Part shown: positions 22,846 to 31,040 of the stretch, piece by piece | Layout: each line of letters opens with the position of its first letter | How positions within the stretch are numbered: position 1 is the first letter of the stretch | Assembly (NCBI RefSeq): GCF_000423665.1 | Contig: NZ_AUIK01000021.1 | Coordinates: 124,001 to 188,000, forward strand | Reading direction: 5' to 3' | DNA length: 64,000 nucleotides | Origin: Solirubrobacter soli DSM 22325 | Lineage (GTDB): Bacteria > Actinomycetota > Thermoleophilia > Solirubrobacterales > Solirubrobacteraceae | Notes under the pieces: generated by a model | The model's input: the letters and a program-made list of their open reading frames with translations, nothing else | Databases searched by the model: none | Told to the model about the DNA's origin: nothing | Program-made: the position numbers and the translations under genes

Positions 22846-23870
22846 TGTTCACCGGCCTCAGCGCGTTCCCCCTCACCCCGCTCGACGACGACGGCAAGCT
22901 CGACGAGGCCGCGTTCGTGCGGCTCGTCGCGCGCCTGGTGGAGGCGGGCGTCCAGTCGATCGGCGCGCTCGGGAGCACCGGCTCCTACGCGTACCTGTCC
23001 CGCGCCGAGCGGGCGCGCACGGCACGGTTGGCAGTCGAGGCGGCGCAGGGCGTGCCGGTGATGATCGGCATCGGCGCCGTGCGCACCGAGCATGTCCTGG
23101 AGCACGCCGTCGACGCCCAGGACGCGGGCGCGGCCGCGGTCATGCTCGCACCGGTCTCCTACCAGGCGTTGACCGAGGACGAGGTGTTCGGGTTCTACGA
23201 CGACGTCACCCGCGAGTTGTCGGTGCCGCTGTGCGTCTACGACAACCCCGGAACGACGCACTTCACGTTCACGGACGAGTTGCACGCGCGCGTGGCGGCG
23301 CTGCCCAACGTGGGCGCGATCAAGCTGCCCGGCGCGGGGGCGGCGGAGCGTGTCGACGTGCTGCGAGCGCTCGTTCCCGACACGGTCGCGCTGGGCGTCA
23401 GCGGCGACCAGTTCGCGGCGGGCGCGCTGTCCGCCGGCGCGGACGTGTGGTTCAGCGTGGTCGGCGGGCTCTTTCCGTCGGCGGCGCTGTCCGTGGTGGC
23501 CGAGGGGGACGCGGCGTCCGCGCGACTCGAGCCGCTGTGGGCGCTGTTCCGCCGCCACGGCGGGATTCGCGTGGTCGCCACTGCGGCTGCGCTGCTCGGC
23601 CTGGCCGGCGAGCGCAATCTCCCGCGCCCGTTGCGCCTCCTCGACGGCGCGGCGCGGGACGAGGTGGCGGATGTGCTCGCGGCGCTCGCGCGCCCCCTCG
23701 ACGGCGAGCCGGCGGCGGCGCTCGAGGCAGCCGCGCGCCCCCTGCGGCCGCACGACGGCGCGCCACGCGCCGAGCCGGCGGCGGCGCTCGAGGCGGCCGC
23801 GCGCCCCCTGCGGCCGCACAACGGCGCGCCACGCGCCGAGCCGGCGGCGGCGCTCGAGGCGCGCGGATGA
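22845..23870 (+). CDS. DHDPS/N-acetylneuraminate lyase family aldolase
   Basis: 341 residues. TIM-barrel class I aldolase: GALGSTGSYAYLSRAER (phosphate/carboxylate loop), VYDNPGTTHF with the catalytic Tyr, and VGAIKLPG with the Schiff-base Lys. Its place in a catabolic-looking cluster argues against lysine biosynthesis; members of this family cleave or dehydrate 2-keto-3-deoxy sugar acids. The core ends near residue 285 and is followed by an unusual tail of 22-residue tandem repeats. Start overlaps the MocR stop by one base (TGATG) and the 3' end overlaps the MFS gene by four. Confidence 0.87.
   Translation: MFTGLSAFPLTPLDDDGKLDEAAFVRLVARLVEAGVQSIGALGSTGSYAYLSRAERARTARLAVEAAQGVPVMIGIGAVRTEHVLEHAVDAQDAGAAAVMLAPVSYQALTEDEVFGFYDDVTRELSVPLCVYDNPGTTHFTFTDELHARVAALPNVGAIKLPGAGAAERVDVLRALVPDTVALGVSGDQFAAGALSAGADVWFSVVGGLFPSAALSVVAEGDAASARLEPLWALFRRHGGIRVVATAAALLGLAGERNLPRPLRLLDGAARDEVADVLAALARPLDGEPAAALEAAARPLRPHDGAPRAEPAAALEAAARPLRPHNGAPRAEPAAALEARG
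23706..23867. repeat. 66-bp tandem repeat, about 2.5 copies, in aldolase 3' end
   Basis: Units begin at 23706, 23772 and 23838 (third partial) and encode a 22-residue Ala/Pro/Arg-rich unit starting EPAAALEA. Copies are nearly identical, which indicates recent duplication. The repeat adds a tail after the folded aldolase domain. Confidence 0.9.
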
Positions 23871-25207
23871 TGATCCTCGCGGTCCTCGTGGCCGCCCAGG
23901 TGCTGACCGTCGCCAACACGAACCTGATCGCGATCGCCCTGCCGCCGCTGAGCGCCGAGCTCGGCGCGACCGCCGTGCAGCGCCAGTGGATCGTCGATGT
24001 CTACGTGTTGGTGTTCGCGGCGCTGCTCGTCGCCGGGGGCGTGCTCGCCGATCGCTATGGGCGACGTCGCGCGCTGTTGACCGGGCTCGCGGTGTTCGCC
24101 GCCGGCTCGGTGGCGTGCGCGGTCGTGTCCGACCCGGGGCTGCTGATCGCCGCGCGTGTGTTGCAGGCGCTCGGGCCGCCGCTCGTGCTCCCGGCCTCGC
24201 TGTCGATCGTCAGCGCGACCTTCTCCTCCCCCACCGCCCGCGCCAAGGCGATCGGCGTGTGGGGCGCGGGCTCCGGGTTCGGGATCGCGGTCGGGCCGGT
24301 GGTCGGCGGGTTGATCGTCGCCGGGCTCGGGTGGCGGTGGGCGTTCGGTGTCAGCGCGCTCGCCGCGTCGCTTCTCGCGGTCGCTGTCGCGGTTTCGATC
24401 CCCGCCGACCGGCCGCCCACGCCGTCGCGGCGCTTCGATCTGCGCGGCGCCGTGTTGGTGACGGGAGCGATCGGCGGGCTGGTGTTCGCCCTGATCGAAG
24501 GTCCCTCGCGCGGGTGGAACTCGGCGTCGGTGGTCGCGGCGTTCGTCGCCTCCGGAGTCCTCGCCGGCGCGCTGGTCCTCGCCGAGCGCGCGCACCCCGC
24601 GCCGTTGATCGACTTCGAGCTGCTCCGTCGACCGAAGTTCCTCGCCGCCAATCTCTCGGCGGCGACGATGATGTTCGCGATGCTCGCGACGAGCGTCTAC
24701 GTCTCCGAGTTCCTACAGACGTTCCGCGCGAACTCGCCGTTGGACGCCGGGCTCGCCCTGCTCCCGCTCGGCCTGGCGACCGCGGTCCTGGCCGCCGTCT
24801 CCGGCCGCCTGACCTCGCACGTGCCGGCGCGGACGCAGATCGTCCTCGGCCTGCTGTGCGCCGGCGGCGGTGCGCTGGTTCTGAGCCGCGCCGGCACCGA
24901 CCGCGGGCTCGTTCCCGCGTTGCTCCTGCTCGGCGCGGGCGCGGGGATCGCGCTGCCCGCCACCACCGCGACGGCGGTGAGCGCCGTCGCCGCTGGGCGC
25001 ACCGGCATGGCGTCCGCCATCCACAACGCGAGCCGGCAGGTGGGCGCGACGTTGGGCGTCGCCGCGCTCGGCTCGATCGTCACGACCCACGCCGCGAGTG
25101 GCCGTGCCGCCGACTACGCCGACGGGCTCTCGATCGCGTTGCTGGTCGCTGCGACCGCGCTCGTCGCGTGTGCCGTGCTGACCGTGCGCCTCATCACCAG
25201 AGAATAA
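23867..25207 (+). CDS. MFS drug/metabolite transporter (DHA2/EmrB-like)
   Basis: 446 residues and about 13-14 hydrophobic segments. MFS motif A is GGVLADRYGRRRAL and the antiporter-type motif C region is GFGIAVGPVVGGL, both typical of proton-driven exporters. It starts by ATGA overlap with the aldolase gene, so it belongs to the same MocR-led operon. It may export a toxic intermediate or import substrate; direction cannot be read from sequence. Confidence 0.88.
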   Translation: MMILAVLVAAQVLTVANTNLIAIALPPLSAELGATAVQRQWIVDVYVLVFAALLVAGGVLADRYGRRRALLTGLAVFAAGSVACAVVSDPGLLIAARVLQALGPPLVLPASLSIVSATFSSPTARAKAIGVWGAGSGFGIAVGPVVGGLIVAGLGWRWAFGVSALAASLLAVAVAVSIPADRPPTPSRRFDLRGAVLVTGAIGGLVFALIEGPSRGWNSASVVAAFVASGVLAGALVLAERAHPAPLIDFELLRRPKFLAANLSAATMMFAMLATSVYVSEFLQTFRANSPLDAGLALLPLGLATAVLAAVSGRLTSHVPARTQIVLGLLCAGGGALVLSRAGTDRGLVPALLLLGAGAGIALPATTATAVSAVAAGRTGMASAIHNASRQVGATLGVAALGSIVTTHAASGRAADYADGLSIALLVAATALVACAVLTVRLITRE

Positions 25208-25217
25208 GTGATTGAAT
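25207..25217 (+). promoter_or_regulatory. Island operator, half-palindrome plus -10
   Basis: AGTGATTGAAT, the same as the left eleven bases of the perfect palindrome at 48328. It lies just after the MFS stop and six bases before the GTG of the IolE-like gene. TTGAAT is positioned as a -10 for a leaderless transcript. Confidence 0.6.
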
Positions 25218-25223
25218 GTCTCC

Positions 25224-26072
25224 GTGATCGAACTCGCCGGAGGACCGGTCTCCTGGGGCGTCGACTTCGCCGACGCCCCCGGCAACCCGCCGTACACCGT
25301 GGTGCTCGACGCGCTGGCCGCGGTCGGCCTGCGCTGGATGGAGCTCGGCCCGGTCGGCTACCTGCCGGGCGATGCCCTCGCGTCCCGCGGGTTGGGCGCC
25401 GTCGGGACGTTCGTCTTCGACGACTTCCACGCGGGCGCGCCGTCGGACGAGGTTCTGGCCGCGACCGACGCCGCCCTCGACGCGATCACCGCGACCGGCG
25501 GCTCCCTGCTGGTCCTGATCGACCGCCCCAGCGCCGCCCGTGCCGCCGTCGCCGGGCGCTCTCCTGCGGCGCCGCGACTCGACGACGTTGCGTGGACGAG
25601 CATGCTGGAGCTGTTCGTGGCCGCCGCCGACCGCGCCGCCGCACGCGGCGTCCGCGCGGTCGTGCACCCCCACGCCGGCGGGTACCTCGAGTTCGAGGAC
25701 GAGATCTCGCGACTGCTCGCCGACACGTCCCTCGACCTCTGCCTGGACACCGGCCACGCCCTCTACGCGGGCAGCGACCCCCTCGAATTGCTGCACCGCC
25801 ACGCCGACCGCATCCGCCACCTCCACCTCAAGGACGTCGCCGCCCCGGTCCGCGCCCGCGGCCTCGGCTTCTGGGACGCCGTCGCCGCCGGCATCTTCTG
25901 CCCGGTCGGCGAAGGCCTCCTCGACCTCCCCGGCCTCCGCGACACCTTGTCGGCAACCGGCTACTCCGGCTTCGCCACCATCGAGCAGGACCGCCGCCCC
26001 GACACCGCGGGCGACCCGGCCACCGACCTCGCCCGCAGCGTCACCCGGCTCCGCGAGCTCGGCATCGGCTGA
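25224..26072 (+). CDS. IolE/MocC-like TIM-barrel sugar isomerase/dehydratase
   Basis: 282 residues from GTG 25224, which gives the family-like start MIELAGGPVSWGVDF. Xylose-isomerase-like barrel: AVVHPHAGGYLEFEDEI, DLCLDTGHALYAG, RIRHLHLKDV, FCPVGEGLLDLPGL, YSGFATIEQD; the Glu/Asp/His residues are the usual metal ligands. The closest characterised families are 2-keto-myo-inositol dehydratase (IolE) and rhizopine MocC. A TTG at 25212 in frame is an alternative start inside the operator. With the IolD-like gene nearby it suggests cyclitol chemistry. Confidence 0.82.
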   Translation: MIELAGGPVSWGVDFADAPGNPPYTVVLDALAAVGLRWMELGPVGYLPGDALASRGLGAVGTFVFDDFHAGAPSDEVLAATDAALDAITATGGSLLVLIDRPSAARAAVAGRSPAAPRLDDVAWTSMLELFVAAADRAAARGVRAVVHPHAGGYLEFEDEISRLLADTSLDLCLDTGHALYAGSDPLELLHRHADRIRHLHLKDVAAPVRARGLGFWDAVAAGIFCPVGEGLLDLPGLRDTLSATGYSGFATIEQDRRPDTAGDPATDLARSVTRLRELGIG

Positions 26073-26154
26073 ACGCCGCTGTCGACGAGGCGCGTTGGGG
26101 GGCTCGCTCCGGGCGGCGACGTCGCTCACGCCGCGGGATCGGGCGCCGCGCGGC

Positions 26155-26345
26155 GCGGCCCAGCGCGGCGCGGCGCGGCGCAGCGCGGCCCAGCGCGGCC
26201 CAGCGCGGCGCAGCGCGGCCCAGCGCGGCCCAGCGCGGCGCAGCGCGGCCCAAGGCCCAGCGCGGCGCAGCGCGGCCCAGCGCGGCGCAGCGCGGCCCAG
26301 CGCGGCGCAGCGCGGCGCAGCGCGGCGCAGCGCGGCGCGGTCCGC
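26155..26345. repeat. 10-bp tandem repeat array between convergent genes
   Basis: About 17 copies of a decamer, CAGCGCGGCG or CAGCGCGGCC, with one interruption (AAGG near 26253). The unit is not a multiple of three, and all frames read through it as Arg/Ala-rich low complexity, so it is not credibly coding. It lies in the 0.9-kb gap between the convergent IolE-like and IolD-like genes. Confidence 0.9.
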
Positions 26346-26441
26346 GGGTAGGGCGCGTGGGCGCGCGCTCAAGTTCGGAAGTGCGCTCGCCGTCGTCGCC
26401 GTGCGGAAGCAGAGTGGGCGAACCCGGCGCGCCGGGGGAAC

Positions 26442-26504
26442 CGCGTGACGGGTGGGGTAACAACCTTGCGCGTAGCGCAACCTAATGAACCCACCCGTCA
26501 CGCG
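26442..26504. other. Nested perfect inverted repeats (hairpin within a hairpin)
   Basis: Outer arms CGCGTGACGGGTGGG (26442-26456) and CCCACCCGTCACGCG (26490-26504) are perfect 15-mers. Inside lies a second perfect stem TTGCGC-GTA-GCGCAA (26466-26480). It sits between two GC-rich repeat arrays in the gap between convergent genes. It could act as a bidirectional terminator or be the remnant of a palindromic mobile element; there is no T-run. Confidence 0.75.
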
Positions 26505-26639
26505 CCGAACGAGCGGCCGGGTGGGCGGTGCAACGTGACGCGGAACGGCCACGGGCATCGCGGCGCGGCGGGCGCGACATGGCCGGCCTGGCGGGCGTGG
26601 TCGGCGCGCGCGGCGTGGCGCCGGGCTGGCGGCGGGGGG

Positions 26640-26975
26640 CGCGTCGCGAGCAGCGTGACGTCCGGTGGGGCGGCGTGCCGATACGCCGGGCAGCGTGGCC
26701 ACGCGCGGGGCGGCATGGCGACGCGTGGGGCGGCAGGGCGACGCGCCGGGCGACAGAGCGGCGCGGCGACGCGCCGGGCGGCGTGGCGCCGGGCGGGGCG
26801 GCGTGGCGCCCGCGAGGCGGCAGGGCGGCGCGGCGACGCGCCGCGCGACAGGGCGCCGGGCGGGGCGGCGTGGCGCGCGCGAGGCGGCGTGGCGACGCGC
26901 CGGGCGGCGTGGCCACGCGCCGGGCGGCGCGGCGAGGCGCCGGGCGGCATGGCGCCGCGTGGGGCGGCGTGTGGG
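26640..26975. repeat. Irregular GC-rich repeat array
   Basis: Dozens of imperfect copies of a roughly 10-20 bp motif such as GCGCCGGGCGGCGTGGCGAC, abutting the stop codon of the IolD-like gene. Open frames across it on both strands are Arg/Gly/Ala low complexity and are not taken as genes. Between 26350 and 26440 and between 26510 and 26640 I see no other feature. Confidence 0.75.
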
Positions 26976-28790
26976 TCAGGCGGGTGGGCGTTGGGCCAAG
27001 GTGCGGCGGCGGTCGAGCTCCTGGGTGAGGCGGCGTTGGGTGGATGGGTCGGTTGCGATCTCGGGCACGCCTAGGTCCCAGAAGGCCCCGCTCGGGGGTG
27101 TTTCGCCTGGCACGACCGGGCAGTGGATGACGGTGGTGTCGTCGCCCGTGCGGGCGAGGGTGAGCAGCTCGCGGAGGGTCTCGGTGTCGTCGGCGCGGGT
27201 GCCGCGGCAGCCGAGGGCGGTGGCCAGGGCGGCGTAGTCGACGGGGAGCGGCTCGCCGGAGTCGGACACGAAGCGGTTGCCGACGCTGACGCCGGTGAGG
27301 TCGAGGGCGAGGGCTTCGATTGAGCCGAAGCCGGCGTTGTCGATGACCACGACGGTGATCTTCAGGCGGTGTTGGACGGCTGTGAGCAGCTCGCCGAGGA
27401 CCATCAGGGCGCTGCCGTCGCCCACGACGACGACCACCTCCCCGGCCGGCCCTTCGTGCTGGCGGATGCCAAGACCCGCCGGGACTTCGTGTCCCATGCA
27501 CGAATAGCCGAACTCGAGGTGGGCATGGCCGCCATCTGGCACGTCGTAGAGCTTCAGGAGGTCGCCGGGCGCCCAGCCCGCGGCCGCGACGACCCAATCG
27601 CCCGCGCGGGCGCACGCGTTGATCGTCTCGTAGACCGCGCGGCGATCGAACGTCGCGGCGCGCTCGCCCACGTCGACTCGCCATGACGCCAAGGCGGACA
27701 CGACGTCGGGACGCTCTCCGGGACCGGTCGTCAGGCCACGCCGTAGCGCCTCGAGGGCGAGCCGGGCGTCGGCGACGACCGGGGTCGCGCCGAGCTTGAC
27801 CGCATCCGCCGCGCGCACGTTGATCGAGAGGAAGCGCACCGACGGATGCCGGAACAGCGAGAGCGAGCCGGTCGTGAAGTCCGTCAGCCTCGTCCCCACG
27901 CACACGACGAGGTCGGCGTCCTCGGCGACCTGCCGGGCCGCCGCGGTGCCGTTGACGCCGATGCCGCCGAGGTTCAGCGGACCGCGCGCCATCACGCCCT
28001 TGCCCGCTGACGTCTCGGCCACGGGGATTCCGGCGGCCTCGGCGAATGCCGCCAGCGCCGCCTCAGCCGCCGAGTAGCGCACCCCGCCGCCCGCGATGAT
28101 CAGCGGGCGGCGCGCGCCGGCGAGCAACTCCCGCGCCGCGCCGAGCTCCTCGGCCGCCGGCGGCCGCCGGCTCACCACCCACGTCCGCGGCGCGAAGAAC
28201 GACCCGGGCCAGTCATAGGCCTCGCCGAGCACGTCCTGGTGCAGTGCCACGGTGACCGCCCCCGTCTCCGCCGGATCGAGCAGGACCCGCAGCGCGGCCG
28301 GGAGCGCGGTCAACAGCTGCTCGGGTCGGCTGACGCGGTCGAAGAAGCGACTGAGCGGGCGGAACGCGTCGTTGACCGTGATGTCGCCGACGCCGTCCAG
28401 CTGTTGCAGAACGACGCCCGATCGCCGAGACGCGAAGGTGTCCGCCGGCAGGAGCAGCACCGGGAGCCGGTTGACCGTGGCCGTCGCGGCGCCGGTGAGC
28501 AGGTTCGTCGCACCGGGGCCGATCGACGCCGTGCACGCCTGGAGCTGCACCCCTCGGGCGGCCTTGGCGAAGCCGAGCGCCGCGTGCACCATCGACTGCT
28601 CGTGCTTGGGCTGAAAGAGCGGCAGCTCCCCGCCCTCCTGCGCGAGCGCCTGCCCGAGCCCGAGCACGTTGCCGTGCCCGAAGATCCCCCACATCGCCGG
28701 CACCGCGCGCCGGCGCTCGCCGTCGCGTTCGGACCATTGCGCCTGCAGCCAGCGCACAAGTGCCTGGCCGGTCGTCAGTCGTTCGGTCAC
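26976..28790 (-). CDS. iolD: ThDP-dependent cyclohexanedione hydrolase (IolD-like)
   Basis: 604 residues. Acetolactate-synthase superfamily architecture: N-terminal PYR domain (MWGIFGHGNVLGLGQAL, PLFQPKHEQSMVHAALGFAKA with the activating Glu, ASIGPGATNLLTGAA), central domain, and C-terminal PP domain with the ThDP/Mg motif GDGSALMVLGELLTAVQHRLKITVVVIDNAGFG. The segments WVVAAAGWAPGDLLKLYDV and HLEFGYSCMGHEVPAGLGIRQ resemble IolD, which hydrolyses a cyclohexane-1,2-dione ring in inositol breakdown. GTG start at 28790 overlaps the upstream SDR stop by four bases. It is last in a five-gene operon that starts at 31990. The true substrate may be another cyclitol. Confidence 0.85.
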   Translation of the reverse strand: MTERLTTGQALVRWLQAQWSERDGERRRAVPAMWGIFGHGNVLGLGQALAQEGGELPLFQPKHEQSMVHAALGFAKAARGVQLQACTASIGPGATNLLTGAATATVNRLPVLLLPADTFASRRSGVVLQQLDGVGDITVNDAFRPLSRFFDRVSRPEQLLTALPAALRVLLDPAETGAVTVALHQDVLGEAYDWPGSFFAPRTWVVSRRPPAAEELGAARELLAGARRPLIIAGGGVRYSAAEAALAAFAEAAGIPVAETSAGKGVMARGPLNLGGIGVNGTAAARQVAEDADLVVCVGTRLTDFTTGSLSLFRHPSVRFLSINVRAADAVKLGATPVVADARLALEALRRGLTTGPGERPDVVSALASWRVDVGERAATFDRRAVYETINACARAGDWVVAAAGWAPGDLLKLYDVPDGGHAHLEFGYSCMGHEVPAGLGIRQHEGPAGEVVVVVGDGSALMVLGELLTAVQHRLKITVVVIDNAGFGSIEALALDLTGVSVGNRFVSDSGEPLPVDYAALATALGCRGTRADDTETLRELLTLARTGDDTTVIHCPVVPGETPPSGAFWDLGVPEIATDPSTQRRLTQELDRRRTLAQRPPA

Positions 28791-29563
28791 TGCGCCGTCC
28801 ACCCTCCGTCGATTCGCAGGCTGCATCCCGTCAGCGACCCGGCCGCGGGCGAGGCGGCGAAGACCGCTGCCGCCGCCACCTCGTCGACCGTCGCGAGCCT
28901 CCCGAGTGGAATCCGGCGCACCACGTCGGCGCGGAACCCCGGGTCCGCCAAGAACGGCAGAGTCAGATCCGTGTCGACGAAGGTCGGCGCCAGCGCCACG
29001 ACTCGGACTCCGCGCGGCGCGAGCTCGACCGCCAGCGCACGGGTCATCCCCTCGACCGCGTGCTTGGTCGCGCAGTAGACGCTGCGGCGTGGCGCGCCGA
29101 CGTGACCCATCTGCGACGACAGGAAGACGATCACGCCGCCCGCGCGCATCCGCCGGGTCGCCTCCCGCGCCGCATGCAAACCCGCCCGCACGTTGAGCGC
29201 CCACAGGGCGTCGGCCACATCGAGATCGAGTTGCGCGAGCGGCTGCGGGACGTTGGCGCCCGCCGAGCAGACGAGGACGTCGAGCGCGTCGACGCGCGTG
29301 AACGCCGCCTGCAACTGAGCGACGTCGGCGACGTCGCACGCCAACGCCGTGGCGTCCGCGCCATGGCGCCGCGCCGACCGCGCGACCTCCTCCAGGGCAT
29401 CCAGCGAGCGGGCGACGAGCGTGAGCCGCGCGGCACCCGCGGCCGCGAACGCGACCGCGATCGCCGCGCCGATCCCACGGCTCGCGCCAGTGACGAGCGC
29501 GTGGTAACCGTCGAGGCGGAAGCTCGCGCTCGGCGTACCGACGCAAGTCGCGGGGGCGCTCAT
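28787..29563 (-). CDS. SDR-family oxidoreductase
   Basis: 258 residues. Classical SDR: ALVTGASRGIGAAIA, LVCSAGANVP, VFLSSQMGHVGAPRRSVYCATKHAVEGMTRALAVEL with Ser, Tyr and Lys in place, and a C-terminal LTGCSLRIDGGW. It overlaps the mini-ORF upstream (ATGA) and the iolD-like gene downstream (GTGA), so all are translationally coupled. A role in oxidising a hydroxyl of the imported compound is inferred. Confidence 0.88.
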   Translation of the reverse strand: MSAPATCVGTPSASFRLDGYHALVTGASRGIGAAIAVAFAAAGAARLTLVARSLDALEEVARSARRHGADATALACDVADVAQLQAAFTRVDALDVLVCSAGANVPQPLAQLDLDVADALWALNVRAGLHAAREATRRMRAGGVIVFLSSQMGHVGAPRRSVYCATKHAVEGMTRALAVELAPRGVRVVALAPTFVDTDLTLPFLADPGFRADVVRRIPLGRLATVDEVAAAAVFAASPAAGSLTGCSLRIDGGWTAQ

Positions 29564-29763
29564 CGGCGCTCCGCGGCGGCCGGCCGCAGCACAGCGATAC
29601 GCGCGCCGCGGGGCGCGTCGGGGACGCTCATGCGCGCGCCGTGGGGCGTGTCGGGGACGCTCATGCGCGCGGCGCGGGGCGCGTCGGGGACGCTCATGCG
29701 CGCGGCGCGGGGCGCGACGGGGACGCTCATGCGCGCGGCGCGGGGCGCGTCGGGGGCGCTCAT
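29560..29763 (-). CDS. Mini-ORF of five 11-residue repeats, each starting with Met
   Basis: 67 residues: five copies of the 11-residue unit MSVPDAPRAAR (first copy MSAPDAPRAAR) followed by IAVLRPAAAERR. Its ATG overlaps the HisD-like stop (ATGA) and its stop overlaps the SDR start (ATGA), so it exactly fills the space between two genes with perfect operon coupling. The repeat unit resembles the first residues of the downstream SDR (MSAPA), suggesting duplication of a start region. Each unit supplies a potential in-frame ATG. Whether the peptide does anything is unknown; it may simply carry ribosomes to the next gene. Confidence 0.6.
   Translation of the reverse strand: MSAPDAPRAARMSVPVAPRAARMSVPDAPRAARMSVPDTPHGARMSVPDAPRGARIAVLRPAAAERR
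29599..29763. repeat. 33-bp tandem repeat, five copies
   Basis: Five 33-bp units covering the mini-ORF between the HisD-like and SDR genes; plus-strand core GGGACGCTCATGCGCGCGGC. Unit length is a multiple of three and each contains an ATG on the minus strand. Confidence 0.9.
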
Positions 29764-31040
29764 GCCCGCTCCGCGGCGGCGAGGCGCAGCTCGGCGGTGC
29801 GGGCGTGGCCCGCGAAGCCTTCGGCGTGGGAGATCGCCGCCACGGCCCGCGCCACCGCGCGGGTGCCGGCCGGTGTCACCCGTTGGTAGGTGCAGGTGCG
29901 CAGGAAGGAGCCCGCCCAGAGACCGCCCGTGTAGCGGGCGGCGCCCATCGTCGGGAGGACGTGGTTGGTGCCGATCGCCTTGTCGCCGTAGGCCACGGTC
30001 GCCTCGGCGCCGAGGAACAGGCCGCCGTAGCACCGCAGGCCGGCGAGGTAGCGGTCGAGCTTGGAGTCGGCGACGTGCACCTCGAGGTGCTCGGGCGCGT
30101 GCTGGTCGGCGAGGCGCATCGCCGCCTCGTCGTCCTCGACCACCGCGATGCTGCCGTGGTCGCGCCAGGCGACGCCTGCGACCGCGCGAGTGGGCCACGT
30201 CGCGAGCAGCTCGTCCACCGCCGCGAGCACGGCCCGACCGAAGGCGTCGGACGTCGTGATCAGCAGCGCCGGCGACGTCGGCCCGTGCTCGGCCTGCCCG
30301 AGCAGGTCCGCGGCGACGCGTTGTGGGTCCGCGGTCTCGTCCGCGATCACGGCGATCTCCGTCGGGCCCGCGATCAGATCGACCCCCACCGTTCCGAAGA
30401 GCTGACGCTTGGCCTCGGCGACGTACGCGTTCCCGGGCCCGACGATGAGGTCGGCCGGCGAGGCGCCGCACAGCCCGAACGCCATCGCGGCGACCGCCTG
30501 CACGCCGCCGAGACACAGGATCCGATCGGCGCCGGAGGTCGCGATCGCGTGGATCATCAGCGGATCGAGCCCCTGCCCGCCGCGCGGCGGCGCGCACGCC
30601 GTGACGTCGCCGACGCCGGCCACCTTCGCCACGGCCACCGTCATGAACGACGACGCCAGCATCGGGTAGCGGCCGCCGGGCACGTAGGCGCCGACCGCAC
30701 CCACCGGAAGATGGCGGTGGCCGAGCACGACCCCGGGCAGCGGCTCGACCTCGAGCTCGCTCAGCGTGCCGAGCTGGGCACGGGCGAAGCCACGAACCTG
30801 CTGCTGCGCGAACGCGATGTGCTCCGCGAGCACCGGCTCGACGACCTCCGAGGCGCGCCGGATCTCGTCATCGGGGACGAGGAAGCTCGGCGGCGACCAG
30901 TCGTCGAGCGCGGCGGAGAGCCGGCGCACCGCCTGCTCGCGGCCACGCTCGATCTCCAACAGCAGCTCGGACACGCGCTCACGCACGGCAGCGGCCGCCG
31001 CCGGCGCGTGCCACGGCGCGCTCTTGAGATAGTGGATCAT
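29760..31040 (-). CDS. HisD-family polyol dehydrogenase
   Basis: 426 residues. The histidinol-dehydrogenase fold is clear: VGAYVPGGRYPMLASSFMTVAVAKVAGV, LCLGGVQAVAAMAFG, IVGPGNAYVAEAKRQLFG, IAGPTEIAVIAD, GQAEHGPTSPALLIT and HAPEHLEVH carry the NAD-site and zinc-ligand residues. The N-terminus (MIHYLKSAPW) resembles catabolic paralogues such as the sulfopropanediol dehydrogenase HpsN rather than biosynthetic HisD, and no his genes are near. It probably oxidises a primary alcohol of a polyol to an acid in two NAD-dependent steps. It overlaps its neighbours by four bases on both sides. Confidence 0.85.
   Translation of the reverse strand: MIHYLKSAPWHAPAAAAAVRERVSELLLEIERGREQAVRRLSAALDDWSPPSFLVPDDEIRRASEVVEPVLAEHIAFAQQQVRGFARAQLGTLSELEVEPLPGVVLGHRHLPVGAVGAYVPGGRYPMLASSFMTVAVAKVAGVGDVTACAPPRGGQGLDPLMIHAIATSGADRILCLGGVQAVAAMAFGLCGASPADLIVGPGNAYVAEAKRQLFGTVGVDLIAGPTEIAVIADETADPQRVAADLLGQAEHGPTSPALLITTSDAFGRAVLAAVDELLATWPTRAVAGVAWRDHGSIAVVEDDEAAMRLADQHAPEHLEVHVADSKLDRYLAGLRCYGGLFLGAEATVAYGDKAIGTNHVLPTMGAARYTGGLWAGSFLRTCTYQRVTPAGTRAVARAVAAISHAEGFAGHARTAELRLAAAERA

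Noticed and set aside
22845-23870. Lysine-biosynthetic dapA
   Set aside because: It lies in a MocR-led operon with an exporter, has a non-canonical GSTGSY loop and a repeat tail, and no dap genes are near.
26155-26345. CRISPR-like array
   Set aside because: The repeat unit is 10 bp with no spacers and no cas genes nearby.
26445-27074. Possible coding region over the repeat arrays
   Set aside because: All frames give Arg/Ala/Gly repeats caused by GC-rich tandem units; the 10-bp period is not codon-compatible and no SD or homology is visible.
29760-31040. Histidine-biosynthetic hisD
   Set aside because: No other his genes, HpsN-like N-terminus, and placement in a catabolic-type operon.
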